A stretch of 64,000 nucleotides of DNA, taken from the NCBI GenBank assembly GCA_033064195.1, contig JARBJD010000017.1:1-64000 (forward strand), given 5' to 3'. The notes below the pieces were generated by a model. It made no database searches, had not been told where the DNA came from, and saw only the letters and a program-made list of their open reading frames with translations. The position numbers were made by a program, and so were the translations under genes. Of the stretch, positions 1-12,867 are shown piece by piece (the stretch's first letter is position 1; every line of letters starts with the position of its first letter). The DNA is from Blattamonas nauphoetae (taxonomy: Eukaryota; Preaxostyla; Oxymonadida).

Positions 1-504
1 CCTAACCTAGCCTAGCCTAACCTAGCCTAACCCTAGCCTCCTAACCTAGCCCTAACCTAGCCTAACCCTAACCTAACCCTAGCCTAACCCCTAGCCTAAC
101 CTAGCCTAACCCTAGCCTAGCCTAGCCTAGCCCCCTGCCTAGCCTAGCCCCTAACCCTAGCCCTGGCCTAACCTAGCCTAGCCCTAGCCTAGCCCTAGCC
201 CTAGCCTAACCCTAGCCTAGCCCTAGCCTAGCCCTAGCCTAACCTAACCCTAACCCTAGCCTAGCCCTAGCCCCTAGCCTAGCCTAGCCTAGCCTAGCCC
301 TAACCCTAGCCCTAACCCTAACCCTAACCCTAGCCTAACCCTAACCCTAACCCTAACCCTAACCCTAACCTAGCCCTAACCCTAACCCTAGCCTAACCCT
401 AACCTAACCCTAACCCTAACCCTAGCCTAACCCCTAACCCTAACCTAACCCTAACCTAAGCCTAGCTAACCCTAACCTAGCCTAACCCTAACCTAGCCCT
501 AACC
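1..504. repeat. Telomeric repeat array, left chromosome end
   Basis: The stretch is built almost only of CCCTAA, CCTAA and CCTAGC-type units, reading C-rich 5'->3' as expected at a left chromosome end (G strand TTAGGG with TTAGG and GCTAGG variants). CCTAGC variants dominate the outer 300 bases, and regular CCCTAA units become commoner inward. The array stops abruptly at the sequence ccggtctt. Whether the variants come from telomerase or from base-calling error at a read end cannot be decided here. Confidence 0.95.
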
Positions 505-1133
505 GGTCTTGTTATCTTCATGTCCATACCATGCGGAGTGTCCATTTGGACTTTTGCAAAATTTGTTAAAAATATGTTTTTGTTCGTGATGGGAACGAAA
601 GACACCAATTTTGGATGATTTTTGATATTTTTGAATTTTTTTTTTTACTTAGAGTTTTTCGGGGTCGGTGCCGACTTAGCAGATTTTAGGATTTTTTGGT
701 TTTGAAGGCCCATATCTCCCTATCCCAATGTTATATTTCAAAACATTTCAACCATGATCATATCCCGGCAAGATCTAAATTTTAAAAAATTTTGAAAGGT
801 TATGTTCAGGGTCGGGTATGGGTCACATGCCGGCTTGGCTGAAAAGTGGGCAAAAGTGTATTTTGGTCATAACTTTCTTCACAGTCAACCGATTTCAAAA
901 CTTTTTGTGTGAACACGTAATCATCAACGATTGTTGTTCATACAAAATTTCATCATGATTCGAGTCTTCGTTGGGGAGCAAAGCTCAAAATACAGTTTCG
1001 AAAGTGTATGCTTAAGTGTTCAGTAGAAAATATTCCGGAATTTCCCAAAAAAAATTTTGGAAAATACGTTTTTTTAGATGCTGAATCGATTGAGGTTGGT
1101 GAAAAGGTTGGGTTTAGGTTTAGGAGTAGGTTG
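505..1133. other. Subtelomeric spacer between two telomeric tracts
   Basis: This is an AT-rich stretch of about 630 bp with no convincing reading frame, tRNA or rRNA signature. It separates the terminal array from a second, short telomeric tract. The composition (runs of t and a, phrases such as 'catatctccc' and 'cgatttcaaaac') recalls the 591-bp element further in, but I see no alignable identity. It could be a subtelomeric repeat shared among chromosome ends. Confidence 0.5.
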
Positions 1134-1190
1134 CCCTAACCCTAACCCTAACCTAACCCTAACCTAACCTAACCTAACCCTAACCCTAAT
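1134..1190. repeat. Interstitial telomeric repeat tract
   Basis: About ten CCCTAA/CCTAA units run in the same orientation as the terminal array and end directly against rRNA sequence at about 1195. Unlike the outer array it contains no CCTAGC variants. Its position at the break in the LSU gene suggests it marks an older chromosome end that was capped within the rDNA. Confidence 0.9.
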
Positions 1191-1194
1191 CAGT

Positions 1195-1589
1195 TTCCGG
1201 CACCTTAACACAACTTTCGGTTCATCCCGCATCGCCAGTTCTGCTTACCAAAAATGGCCCACTTGGAGCTATTGATTCAATTCTTTATTGGATCATCTTT
1301 TTTATCACGCTGTTTACTTAAACAACACTTTAAAGGTAGACAATCCATATATCTAATTTAAACCTTCAACAACAATCAACTCATTTCCAGAATAAATCCC
1401 TAATAATCATACAAACAATTACCCCAAAAGGCATCCATTCATACAATCATCAGTAAAATCAATCCCTTCCCTGAATCAATCATCATTTACAAACGTCTTT
1501 TGCCCATTTAGAGTTTGAGAATAGGTTGAGGGAATTCCTCCCCAAGACCTCTAATCATTCGCTTTACCGGACAAAACTCATTATAACAA

Positions 1590-1635
<46 letters not shown>

Positions 1636-2912
1636 CGGTTCGATTAGTCTTTCGCCCCTTAACTCAAGTCTAAGGAAAGAGTTGCACGTCATTACCCCGA
1701 CGAGCTTCCACCAGAGTTTCCTCTGGCTTCACCCACACTCAAGCAAAGTTCACCGTCTTTCGGGTCCTATCAGATATGCTATAACTCGAACCAATCCCTT
1801 CCAACCCGAGAGTTGGAAATTAATCTTTAGAATCAGTCGGTCGATATTGCCATCATAATCTAGACAGATCATAATTTCATATCTCAACAATCCAAAACGA
1901 TTGTCTTCACTTTCATTACGCATTATTAGGTTTAAATTACCCAAATACTCGCATGTCTGATAGACTCCTTGGTCCGTGTTTCAAGACGGGGCAATACAAT
2001 CCATATCCAACTAAAGTCAATCTTAAAATCTATCTTCGAACAGAGCCGTCTAATTGCATTCAACAATATACGATCAATTATTACTTACCAATTGACTAGC
2101 CGAAACTAATCAAAGTAAATCATATATCAACCACATATCATCAAAATTTCCTTGCAAAGATACTCTCGTTAAGATAAACTTAAACCCCAATCAATAAGGT
2201 TCATTTGTGTTCTCCTCCTATGTAGAATATTCAAATCCGTCTAATTCGAGGCTATAAACAAATCATCCACCCATCGAAATGAATGAACAATTCTACCTTC
2301 CTGAATTTGAAATCTTGATTATCAGAAAACACGATTGACCGATTTCTATTATATATCTAATCATCAGAAAAACTCTTGAAAATATGTTTAACCTTTTACA
2401 GTTATAATTACACATCTTCAAAAATCTTTCCAACAATCGATATATAACAAATCTTCTCTATAGAGTTGTATCGCTTCCCTTTTGGAAGTTTCAAGCCCTA
2501 TTTCAACTTTTTTCCAAAATACTTTTCATCTTTCCCTTACGGTACTTGTTCGCTATCGGTCTCTTGCATATATTTAGCCTTGGATGAAGCTTACCACCCA
2601 ATTAGGGTTGCAATCTCAAACAACCCGACTCGACGATTGCAGAGCTTAGCGCATTGTGAAACAAGGCCAAAAACGGGATTTTCACCCTCTATGATAACCC
2701 GTTCGAAAGGGTATTTTAGCCTCTATCTTCTTCACAACACAACCCCACATCTATAAAGCACATCTCTATGCATGCAAAACAGCCCGCATAGATTTTAGCT
2801 TTGGGCTTTTCCTACTTCCCTCGCCGGTACTATAGGAATCCTAGTTAGTTTCTTTTCCTCCGCTTATTTAGATGCTTCAGTTCAGCGGGTAATCTTTCTT
2901 AATTTCAGATTG
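1195..2912 (-). rRNA. Large subunit rRNA gene, 5' portion only (outer rDNA unit)
   Basis: The reverse complement contains the universal LSU 5' region (TTACCCGCTGAACTGAAGC, then GCGGAGGAAAAGAAACTAAC) near 2830-2895. It matches the inner copy at 12066-15388 almost base for base, apart from homopolymer-length differences. The 5' end is set near 2910 because CTGAAATTAAG can pair with the 5.8S 3' end (TTATTTCAG), the usual 5.8S/LSU helix. Homology begins at 1195 (ttccggcacc), so roughly the 3' two-thirds of the gene is missing and telomeric sequence abuts the break. Two small overlapping reading frames here recur in both copies and are not genes. Confidence 0.93.
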
Positions 2913-3128
2913 TTTTATATATATAAAGTGAGTTGTTAAAACAGAAGTATACAAGACAATTAAATATTTATATTTAAATATCAAATTGTTTATATATCAT
3001 ATTTCAACAAACAATATCTCTTAATGATTCATATATCGATATTATTAAAGATGACATATACTCAATATGTTCATCTCATTTCCTTTCTATCCCAAGTAAG
3101 GATAAAAAGATATTTTAATATTTACCAA
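2913..3128 (-). other. ITS2 of outer rDNA unit
   Basis: AT-rich spacer between the LSU 5' end and the 5.8S 3' end. It differs from the inner unit's ITS2 by several indels and substitutions near the LSU end. Confidence 0.85.
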
Positions 3129-3284
3129 TTCTGAAATAAGAATGGTCTCTTAACTAAAAGTTAAGACACCGCAGGATGCGTTCAAAACTTTGATGATTCA
3201 CAGATTCTTGCGATTCACATTAACTATCGCGCTTTGCTGCGTTCTTCATCGATGCAAGAGCCAAGATATCCACTACCAAAAGTT
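3129..3284 (-). rRNA. 5.8S rRNA
   Basis: The reverse complement carries the canonical core GATGAAGAACGCAGC followed by the conserved TGTGAATC and TTTTGAACGCA segments. The 3' part contains a hairpin (TTAACTTTTAGTTAA) and then TTATTTCAG, which can pair with the LSU 5' end. Length is about 156 nt, normal for the gene. It lies between ITS1 and ITS2 in the usual SSU-ITS1-5.8S-ITS2-LSU order. Confidence 0.93.
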
Positions 3285-3404
3285 TATAATTTATCTATAT
3301 CATTGGCTACACATATAATGTTTATATAGAGGCACCCTAAAATCTACATCACTACATGTAGACTTTATTTTATTATCATATATTGTTTAATATATTTAAA
3401 TTTT

Positions 3405-3406
<2 letters not shown>
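3285..3406 (-). other. ITS1 of outer rDNA unit
   Basis: Short AT-rich spacer of about 120 bp between the SSU 3' end and 5.8S. The copy in the inner unit differs by several indels. Confidence 0.85.
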
Positions 3407-3467
<61 letters not shown>

Positions 3468-3546
3468 AATAAGATTCACTGTTCTTCTAACATAACCGCT
3501 GTCACTTGCGCAACTGCAATCACATCATCCGAACATTTCATCTGAT

Positions 3547-3596
<50 letters not shown>

Positions 3597-4226
3597 ATCA
3601 GCGCAAGCTGATGACTTGCACTTACTAGGTATTCCTCGTTCATGATCCAAAATTACAAAGATCAATCCCCAGCACGATTGACATTCAAAAGATTAGCCAA
3701 CCCTTTCGGGCAAGCACAAACTCGTTGAATCAATCAGTGTAGCGCGCGTGCGGCCCAGGACATCTAAGGGCATCACAGACCTGTTATTGCCTCAAGCTTC
3801 CCCTACATGCAACTGTAGTAGTCCCTCTAAGAAGTTACATCACTTACTAAAAAGCGACCAACTTATTTAGCAGGTTGAGGTCTCGTTCGTTATCGGAATT
3901 AACCAGACAAATCACTCCACCAACTAAGAACGACCATGCACCACCACCCACGGAATCAAGAAAGAGCTTCAAAATCTGTCAATCCTTCCCGTGTCTGGAC
4001 CTGGTAAGTTTCCCCGTGTTGAGTCAAATTAAGCCGCAGGCTCCACACCTGGTGGTGCCCTTCCGTCAATTTCTTTAAGTTTCAGACTTGCGACCATACT
4101 CCCCCCAGAACCCAGAGACTTTGATTTCTCTAAAGGTCCTGACGAGGCCATAAAGCTCCCTCCAATCCCTAGTTGGCATCGTTTATAGTTAAGACTAGGG
4201 CGGTTTCTGATCGCCTTCGATCCCCT

Positions 4227-4273
<47 letters not shown>

Positions 4274-5255
4274 CTTAGTTCGTCTTGCATAAATCCAAGA
4301 ATTTCACCTCTGACAATGCAATACATATGCCCCCAACTGTCCCTATTAATCATTACACCTGCTCCATAAACCAACAAAATGGACTTTATCATCTTCCGAA
4401 GAAAACAATAAACAAGTGTCCTATTTTATTATTCCATGCTAATCTGTTCAGTTGCATAACGCCTGCTTTGAACACTCCAATTTCTTCAAAGTAAAACCTC
4501 CGAATCCATAGCCTCACTCAATAAAGCGCAAGACCTGTCTTCGAAAATATCGGAAAAAACACTTCCTGCAAGATGAAACACAATGTATCCCATCACACAG
4601 AAATCGACGTTTCCTCCAAAATCCAACTACGAGCTTTTTAACTGCAGCAATTTTAGTATACACTATTAGAGCTGGAATTACCGCGGCTGCTGGCACCAGA
4701 CTTGCCCTCTAATCGCTGCTCTTGCGGATACTTACACCACAACCATTCAAATTGCTGAGATAACCCAGTATTTGTATTTTTTGTCACTGCTTCCGAATTA
4801 TGATTTCGATTGAGCAATTTGCGCACCTGCTGCCTTCCTTGGAAGTGGTAGCCGTTTCTCAGGCTCCCTCTCCGGAATCGAACCCTGATTCTCCGTTACC
4901 CGTCACCACCACGGTAGGCCTCTATCCTACCGTCAAGTTGATAGGGCAGAAATTTCAATGACACATCGGATTTTCCGATTCGACCTTTATCATTACTCAC
5001 CAAAAAGCCAAGTATCTCTACTTGACATTGGTTTTCGATCTAATAAATACAACCCTTCCTTTGCAAGTCGGGTTCTTCTGCATGTATTAGCTCTAGAATT
5101 ACTACGGCTATCCATGTAGCAAATCAACTATCAAACAAATTATAACTGATTTAATGAGCCATTCGCAGTTTCACAAGTACAAGTTGTTTATACTGGCACA
5201 TGCATGGCTTAATCTTAGAGACAAGCATATGACTACTGGCAGAATCAACCAGATT
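3407..5255 (-). rRNA. Small subunit (18S) rRNA, full length
   Basis: The reverse complement begins AATCTGGTTGATTCTGCCAG (usual AACCTGGTTGATCCTGCCAG) and ends with GTAGGTGAACCTGCGG then AAGGATCATTA, the conserved eukaryotic 3' end. The decoding-site segment ACACACCGCCCGTCG lies near 3569-3584 and the 530-loop segment CAGCAGCCGCGG near 4679-4695. Length is about 1,849 nt, close to the usual eukaryotic size, with no visible intron. It is the only complete SSU gene in the window and is transcribed toward the telomere. Confidence 0.96.
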
Positions 5256-5825
5256 CATCAATTTTATACATATTTTAACTAATTTCTTCATAAAATGCAT
5301 AGGATTCTATATACTCAGCTTAATACAAAGCTGGGTCCATTAGGAATGGAGCAAGCTCAACCTTCCACCAGACACTGATATAGTCTATATCCTACACATA
5401 CATATGCTTCAATTAATTAAAGATACATATATCAAGGCAACTACATATACATTTGATATAGTAGAAACAATATTAACCAAATATTCCTTAATCAAAGACC
5501 AAGGACTATTGATTTTTATTTTTCCCTAATCAATACAAGGCAACATCCAACTATGTGAACGTGATTTGTCAAATTAGTAATAACAACAATATCCGTGAAT
5601 ATCATTATCATTACCATCCAGTGTGAAGTAATACACTGTTAAGATCATCAATTCTTCAATCAACATTCCTAACAGGATTTCTTCACAATGAACTTTCTCA
5701 ACAAATACTGAAGATTACCATACTGACCCTATTTAAAGGGTTAATGGCTTATCACAGTATCTCATCACAGTTCAGGCACTACAATATCCGAAGATATTGA
5801 ATGCTAATGAGGAAAAGCTACTTTA

Positions 5826-5963
5826 CTAGGCACTAAAGGCGTTCGCGTGGACGAGCATAGCAACATGCCCACATCTACTAGTCCTTTTCTGCACCTAGGT
5901 ACCAAAGTCGTTCGCGTGGACGAGCATAGCAACATGCCCACATCTACTAGTCTTTTACGTACC
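5826..5963. repeat. Two tandem copies of a 69-bp spacer repeat
   Basis: Two units start with ctagg at 5826 and 5895. They share the run gttcgcgtggacgagcatag and the following caacatgcccacatctacta. A 69-bp repeat upstream of SSU is typical of ETS/IGS subrepeats, which often carry promoter or enhancer elements. That role is inference only. Confidence 0.85.
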
Positions 5964-7974
5964 TTGCCACATCCCATTAACAACGTGCTAGCCTGGACAA
6001 CAGAGGACTAGACTTTTTCAAAATCGAGTCTTTACACTGTCCAAGAGTTTTTCCAACTCCCTCCTATAGTATATACCCGAGGTCTCGTGAACTCACCCTA
6101 TCTAGGCGAATGCACTTTCGTATTAACCAAGAAATGCTCTTGTCATATACTTCACTTTTTTCACTTTTGACAAAAACTTTTTCAAGATCGACCCCCGCCG
6201 CGCACCATCCCAACTCACCCCAAATCCATCATTTCCGGTCAAATCGACCTCGATTCGTCGAAAAATGAAAAAATATTTTCTGAAAATTTCTCGATCCGGC
6301 GCTGTGGGCCGTACAAGGCGTTTTTGGGTCTTCCAAAAATCCGAAAAATCGTGTTTTTTCGCTCTCCCGCCACGAGTACCCACGAGACCACCCCCAACCC
6401 CACCATAATTCGACCCATCCCCTCGCGTATCCTGCCAAAACCGTCCGTTCCAGCCTCCTCTGGGTCGTCGTGGGTGGGCGTGCCAAGTTGCGAAAATCGC
6501 CTTTTTTCGCGTTTTTCAAGTTCACCCCCACGCGCCCACGCGCACATGTCTAGTTAACTTTCTCACCGTCATCACGACGTGTTCTGAGGATATTTTGAGA
6601 AAATAAAAGATTTTGCAAAAATCGGAAATATTGAATCCGGGGTGGCGTGTTCTTTAAGCCAAAAACCCGACTTTTTCGAAAATCCCCATTTTCACAGTGT
6701 GCATCCCCATCCCGCGCCCATCACAACCCCCATGGAAATCACGCAAAACAAGGTGATTGCGATGGGATATGAGCACAATTGAGAAAAAAAAGTTTTTGAA
6801 AATCTCGGGTATATATGGAGATACAGGGTGTGCAGTGTTTCAGAAGGCCAAAGTACCAAAGTTGGTGGGCCCAGTACTCCACAACGAGAGGGAGTTGGAG
6901 TCCCAAATTTAAACAGGGGTAGTTTGGTGGTGTGGGGTACCTGTTTGTGTTTTTTGGAAAAAATCGAAAACACTTTGGAATAAGTCGAAAAATCGAGTTT
7001 GAGCAAAGACAGTGTAGGCACAGTATGTGAAAAAGTCCAAGTATGAGATGCAAAAAAGTGGATTTCGGCGAAAATCAGATTTCAAAAAAAGTGTGAAAAA
7101 TGACAAATAGAGATGTTTTTAAGGGGTGCCAATATGGTTTGGGTGGTTTTTGGGGTCTGCGTGGGTCGTGGGGCTCGTTCCAAAAAATCGATCATTTTTG
7201 AATTTCCAACTTGCGAGGGCCCGTGTGGACGGATTGCTTGTTCGATAAGGATTTCTTTCTCCAAAAAGTTCAATGCCACCCAGGGCTACTGACAGCAACA
7301 AACGGGGTGTTTGTGCGATGTCTGTGTGCGGAGATGTGGGGCGAATACGGCGAAAAAAAAGAGGCAAAAAAAGAGCGCTTTTTTCAAAAAATTGTGAAGG
7401 CTGCTGCGCGGGCTGGGTGAGGGCTACGGGAGGGGGGAAAAGGGGCATGGTAGAGTTTTGGAAGGGCTTTCGAACAAGTCTGGAGTGGGGTCTGGGGGGT
7501 GGCTGGTTGTGGAGAAAAAGGGAAAATAAATTTTTCAAAATGAGAGAAGTATATGACAAGACCAATTCTTGGTGGTTTGTACAGTGCATTTGCCTAGGTA
7601 GGGTGGGTTCACTTTTGATTTGGCCCAAACACCCAATTGCACAGTGCGGACGCGCAAAATGAACCTCGAAAAAATTGTAGAGGCACTGGTCCAGGGCTAG
7701 GATGAAGGAAAAGGGCAATTTTATTTTTCTGAAATTCCGGGATGGCGAGGTGTGAATGCCACAAGGCGCCATTTTACCCCTTTTTTACCCCTTTTCTCAA
7801 TGTTCGCCCTGTGCTAGTTAAATCAAACTCGTGCAAAGCAACACACCAGCAGAAAACCACCCAAACTCTATTCCTCGATATTTTCTACACAGACAAAACC
7901 AAGTTTGAAGTTCTGACTCCCCCGCGTTGGGGAGCAGTGTGGTCATGAAGGGGCAAAAGGAGGATTTTGTCCTT

Positions 7975-8420
7975 ACTGTATAAATGTTAAGGAAATCTTA
8001 AGGAATTTCCCTATACACTTACACTATACATCAGTGTTTGGCTCCCTTGTATAAATGTTAAGGAATTTCTTAAGTAATTCCACTGTACACTCATACAGTA
8101 CTTTAGTGTTTGGCTCCACTGTATGAATGTTAAGGAAGAAAGACTTACTTAATGTCCCTGTACATTCATACAGTACTTTAGTATTACTGTCCCAGTGTAT
8201 AAGTACATAGGCATTACCATGAAGTTAATGTCCCAGTGTACAAATACATAGGCATTTACTAATATATGCCCTTGTACAAATACATAGGAGTACATTAATT
8301 ACTTAGTGTCCCAGTGTATAAATACATTGGAGTGCACAAATATTAATGTCCCAGTGTATAAATACATTGACATTATATTAATTGCCCTTGTACATCCATA
8401 CAGTGTTTTACTCTTAATGT
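7975..8420. repeat. Degenerate spacer repeats (GTATAAATGTTAAGG / TGTCCCAGTGTATAAATACAT)
   Basis: Phrases such as 'tgtataaatgttaaggaa', 'cattcatacagtacttta' and 'tgtcccagtgtataaatacat' recur many times at irregular 40-80 bp spacing with drift between copies. This is typical of a rapidly evolving rDNA non-transcribed spacer. There is no coding potential. Confidence 0.75.
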
Positions 8421-8679
8421 CCTTACACAAGAACATATCAAGTAATGACTTAACATTTCATTAAGTCAACACTGCATACACATACAAGTATTTCTTTTGT
8501 TAATGTCCTATTGCACAATATGTTAACAAATGGTAAATTGACTTTAACACTTTTACTATATGCATTCCTTTGTACATTCATACTTAAGAACAACACAAGT
8601 AAGCAATATGTTAATGTCCATTGTACCAAATATTTACAAATTGTTTAAGAGAACTATACATAGAGAATATCAATATGAC

Positions 8680-8945
8680 TTTAGCACTATTGACTTAATA
8701 CATTTTGTACTTAGTACTATTGACTTAATACAATTTGTACTTAGTCAAAATACTTAATACATTTTGTACTTAGTACAATTGACTTAATACAATTTGTACT
8801 TAGTCAAAATACTTAATACATTTTGTTCTTAGTACAATTGACTTAATACATTTTGTACTTAGTACAATTGACTTAATACATTTTGTACTTAGTCAAAATA
8901 CTTAGTCAAATATACTTTGTCAAAAATACTTTGTCAAAATACTTA
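8680..8945. repeat. Tandem AT-rich spacer repeat (about 30-bp unit)
   Basis: Around nine tandem, slightly varied units built on 'gacttaatacattttgtact' and 'tagtacaattgacttaatac' lie just downstream of the LSU 3' end. The position suggests a role in termination or replication-fork blocking in the rDNA spacer, but only the repetition itself is visible. Confidence 0.85.
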
Positions 8946-9583
8946 AACACTTGATATTTCTTTAATGTACAATTCATCCACTAAACAAAAGAAATATTTT
9001 GCATTTCCTTATATCGATCATAGAAAGTGGGCTAAATCTCAATGGATCGTAACGTAGAGCTACTCTGCCATTTACAATCCCCACTTCATTTTAAGTCGTC
9101 TACAAAGGATCTCCGTCGCATGGATTCTCAAGCAATTATGTCTACCAACCACATCAAACATGCACAGATGCGCTGTCACACACATTCCATACTTGCCTGA
9201 TGTTGACGGCTGGCCTTATCGCTGATCTACATTTCAACTACAATAAGTGCAAAACATGCAGCTCCAAGAAACACACACACATAAATGCCCCACGGTTGCC
9301 CGCACGAGCACTCTGCCTTGCATGCCGCGGATCCACACATCAAACACACTATTATCCATATCAATAACAAATCCATACAAATCTGGTCATTTACCAGACA
9401 CCATTCTCGCATTAATCTGGCAAGGATTCTGACTTAGAGGCGTTCAGTCATAATCCCACGCATGGTAGCTTCGTGGCACTGGCCTATCAACCAACCACAA
9501 ATACCAATTATGCGATTCAAGGGTTCCTCTCGTACTAACTTGAATTACCATCACGACAATAATTCATCAGTAGGGTAAAACTA

Positions 9584-9621
<38 letters not shown>

Positions 9622-9664
9622 TGTTAGTGGGTGAACAATCCAACACTTGGCGAATTCTGCTTCG

Positions 9665-9702
<38 letters not shown>

Positions 9703-10595
9703 AACGTCGCTATGAACGCTTGGCTGCCACAAGCCAGTTCTCATATTTACCAACAATAGTCAACTATTATCAATTATACAAGTCGTACAATTTAATAATT
9801 ATTTTATAATTGGGATAGGTCGTACCATACACCAAAACACATACATACATGGTCATTTTGGTGCACACCTTACCGACCGTCAAAATCATTTCTTTATAAA
9901 ATGATTTATTGATTATATACATCTCTGTATATATTTCAATAACCAGGTGTGTTGCCACTTACTTCCATAAGTGACTAGCTAAATATTACATATATTTAAC
10001 TGGGACTATCTAACTACATCGCAACATATTTCTATATATTCATCCCTGTGGTAACTTTTCTGACACCTCTGGCTTAACACTTGTAAAACTCAAAGGATCG
10101 TTAGGCCACGCTTTCACGGTTTGTCTTCATACTGAAAAGCAAAATCAAATGAGCTTTTACCCTTCTGTTCTACGTGAGATTTCTGTTCTCACTGAGCTCA
10201 TCTTAGGACACCTGCGTTGTTGTTTAACAGATGTGCCGCCCCAGCCGAACTCCCCATCAGAAAATGTCTTTGAATGAGATCACGTAGGTACACATAGCCC
10301 GAAGACTACTATCCCCCAGAGTCGCCATACAATGTAGAACCTAGTCAAGTCGCCCCAACTAGACCCCATCATCATAAATTAAACCAACTCCTTTAACGTT
10401 TAGTTCCAGAATCATAATATGGCCTGAAATGCAATCTGCGTATAATCCGAGGACTACAAACATATCACACCAGTACACCATATAATGCTCCTCAACAATC
10501 AAATAAGTAAAATGATAATAAAAGTAGTGGTATTACACTGTCGAGGTTGCCCTCTCCCACCTATCCTATACCCTCTAAATCATTTCACAGATTCT

Positions 10596-10633
<38 letters not shown>

Positions 10634-10732
10634 GATTCTTCCAAGCCCGTTCCCTTGGCTGTGGGTTCGCTAGATGGTAGATAGGGACAGTGGGAATCTC
10701 GTTAATCCATTCATGCGCGTCCCTAATTAGAG

Positions 10733-10776
<44 letters not shown>

Positions 10777-11956
10777 TGTTTACCCGCGCTTGATTGAATT
10801 TCTTCACTTTGACATTCAGAGCACTGAGCAGAAATCACAATGTGTCAACACCGTTTTCCAGCCTTCACATTGCTTTGTTTTAATTAAACAGTCGGATTCC
10901 CTTGTCCGTTCCAGTTCTAAGTTAATCGTTTATACTCCATTAATCTCGTCTGTAGATCGAGATCTACAATCCGAAACTAACTCGCTTCGATTAAAAGCGA
11001 TTCGAGAAAATGCACCCAATTTTGCATCCAATCAAAAGTCTCCTCTTCAATATAGACACACAATCAAGCACACTTACGACACGCGCTGCCACCCTTAAAC
11101 AGACTATATCAACTCATCAGCAGACCTGTTGCCAAGCCCGCCAACAAATCAACACAATCCATCTAAATAAGTAACCCGCTTTCATCGAACCCGACGGACC
11201 GATCCTTAGAGCCAATCCTTTTCCCAAAGTTACGGATCTATTTTGCCGAATTCCCTTACCTACTTTCTTCTATCGACTAGAGGCTCCTCACCTTGAAGAC
11301 CTGTTGCGGTTATCAGTACGACCTCGTGTGAAAATCATTCAGTCCCCTGTAGTTTCAAGGATCATAAAACACAATCGGACCATTTTACTTTGCTATCAAC
11401 AATAAATGTCTTCCTCATATAAATAGAGGGGCTCTTCCAACTGATTGGCCACTTCTCCGGTTAACCCGCTTCCATGCCCAATGCTCATGCAAATAATATT
11501 AACAACGAGCTTTATCAGTCGTTAAGAAGAAAAGAAAACTCTTCCCGATGTGTTTTCTGATGAGTACAGGCTTCTTTATGTTGCCATTTTAATTATCCAC
11601 ACGTAAAAGGTGAAGGAATATTAACCTTCTTCCCTTTCTGAATATGAATCCTGCTTTTACAAAATCCATTTTATATCACGGTATTTAACCGATTCATTAG
11701 GGTCGACTAACCCATATCTCAATTAGATTCATATGGAACCTTTCTTCTCTTCAGTCTTCAAAATTATCCCCCATTGAGAGGTTTCTCATTTGAATATTTG
11801 CTACTACCACCAAGATCAGCACTACAGGCTTTTCCACCATGATTCACATCATAGCTTCTAAAAAACCCGCACGCCCTCCTACACAAAATCATCATCATGA
11901 TTTTGGTCGTGTATAGGTATTGTGCTGAAGCGCCATCCATTTTCAGGGCCAATTCA

Positions 11957-11990
<34 letters not shown>

Positions 11991-12460
11991 ATACCGACTT
12001 CCATGGCCACCGTCCTGCTGTCTATATGAATTGACACCTTTTATGGTATCTTCATGAGCACAAATTCCGGCACCTTAACACAACTTTCGGTTCATCCCGC
12101 ATCGCCAGTTCTGCTTACCAAAAATGGCCCACTTGGAGCTATTGATTCAATTCTTTATTGGATCATCTTTTTATCACGCTGTTTACTTAAACAACACTTT
12201 AAAGGTAGACAATCCATATATCTAATTTAAACCTTCAACAACAATCAACTCATTTCCAGAATAAATCCCTAATAATCATACAAACAATTACCCCAAAAGG
12301 CATCCATTCATACAATCATCAGTAAAATCAATCCCTTCCCTGAATCAATCATCATTTACAAACGTCTTTTTGCCCATTTAGAGTTTGAGAATAGGTTGAG
12401 GGAATTCCTCCCCCAAGACCTCTAATCATTCGCTTTACCGGACAAAACTCATTATAACAA

Positions 12461-12506
<46 letters not shown>

Positions 12507-12867
12507 CGGTTCGATTAGTCTTTCGCCCCTTAACTCAAGTCTAAGGAAAGAGTTGCACGTCATTACCCCGACGAGCTTCCACCAGAGTTTCCTCTGGCTT
12601 CACCCACACTCAAGCAAAGTTCACCGTCTTTCGGGTCCTATCAGATATGCTATAACTCGAACCAATCCCTTCCAACCCGAGAGTTGGAAATTAATCTTTA
12701 GAATCAGTCGGTCGATATTGCCATCATAATCTAGACAGATCATAATTTCATATCTCAACAATCCAAAACGATTGTCTTCACTTTCATTACGCATTATTAG
12801 GTTTAAATTACCCAAATACTCGCATGTCTGATTGACTCCTTGGTCCGTGTTTCAAGACGGGGCAATA

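Larger units (their letters stand above)
5256..9010. other. rDNA intergenic spacer (ETS plus non-transcribed spacer)
   Basis: This is about 3.75 kb between the 5' end of one SSU gene and the 3' end of the next LSU gene. The part next to SSU is AT-rich and unique. A mixed zone of 6.1-7.95 kb is purine-rich on one strand and has frames up to 217 codons without domain-like sequence. Several repeat fields follow toward the LSU end. By position the RNA polymerase I promoter and the terminator of the next unit should lie here, but I cannot place them. I found no 5S rRNA gene. Confidence 0.8.

Noticed and set aside
505-1133. Protein-coding gene in the subtelomeric spacer
   Set aside because: No frame of useful length and strongly AT-rich, repeat-like composition.
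1750-2756. Open frames of 64-110 codons inside LSU rDNA
   Set aside because: The same frames recur in the inner LSU copy (12621-12815, 14944-15234), and the sequence is rRNA. Coding is not expected.
7119-7772. 217-codon minus-strand frame in the rDNA spacer
   Set aside because: Overlapping frames are open on the other strand, there is no domain-like sequence, and it lies inside the intergenic spacer.
8650-8945. CRISPR-like regular repeats
   Set aside because: Units are contiguous tandem repeats without unique spacers, in a eukaryotic rDNA spacer.
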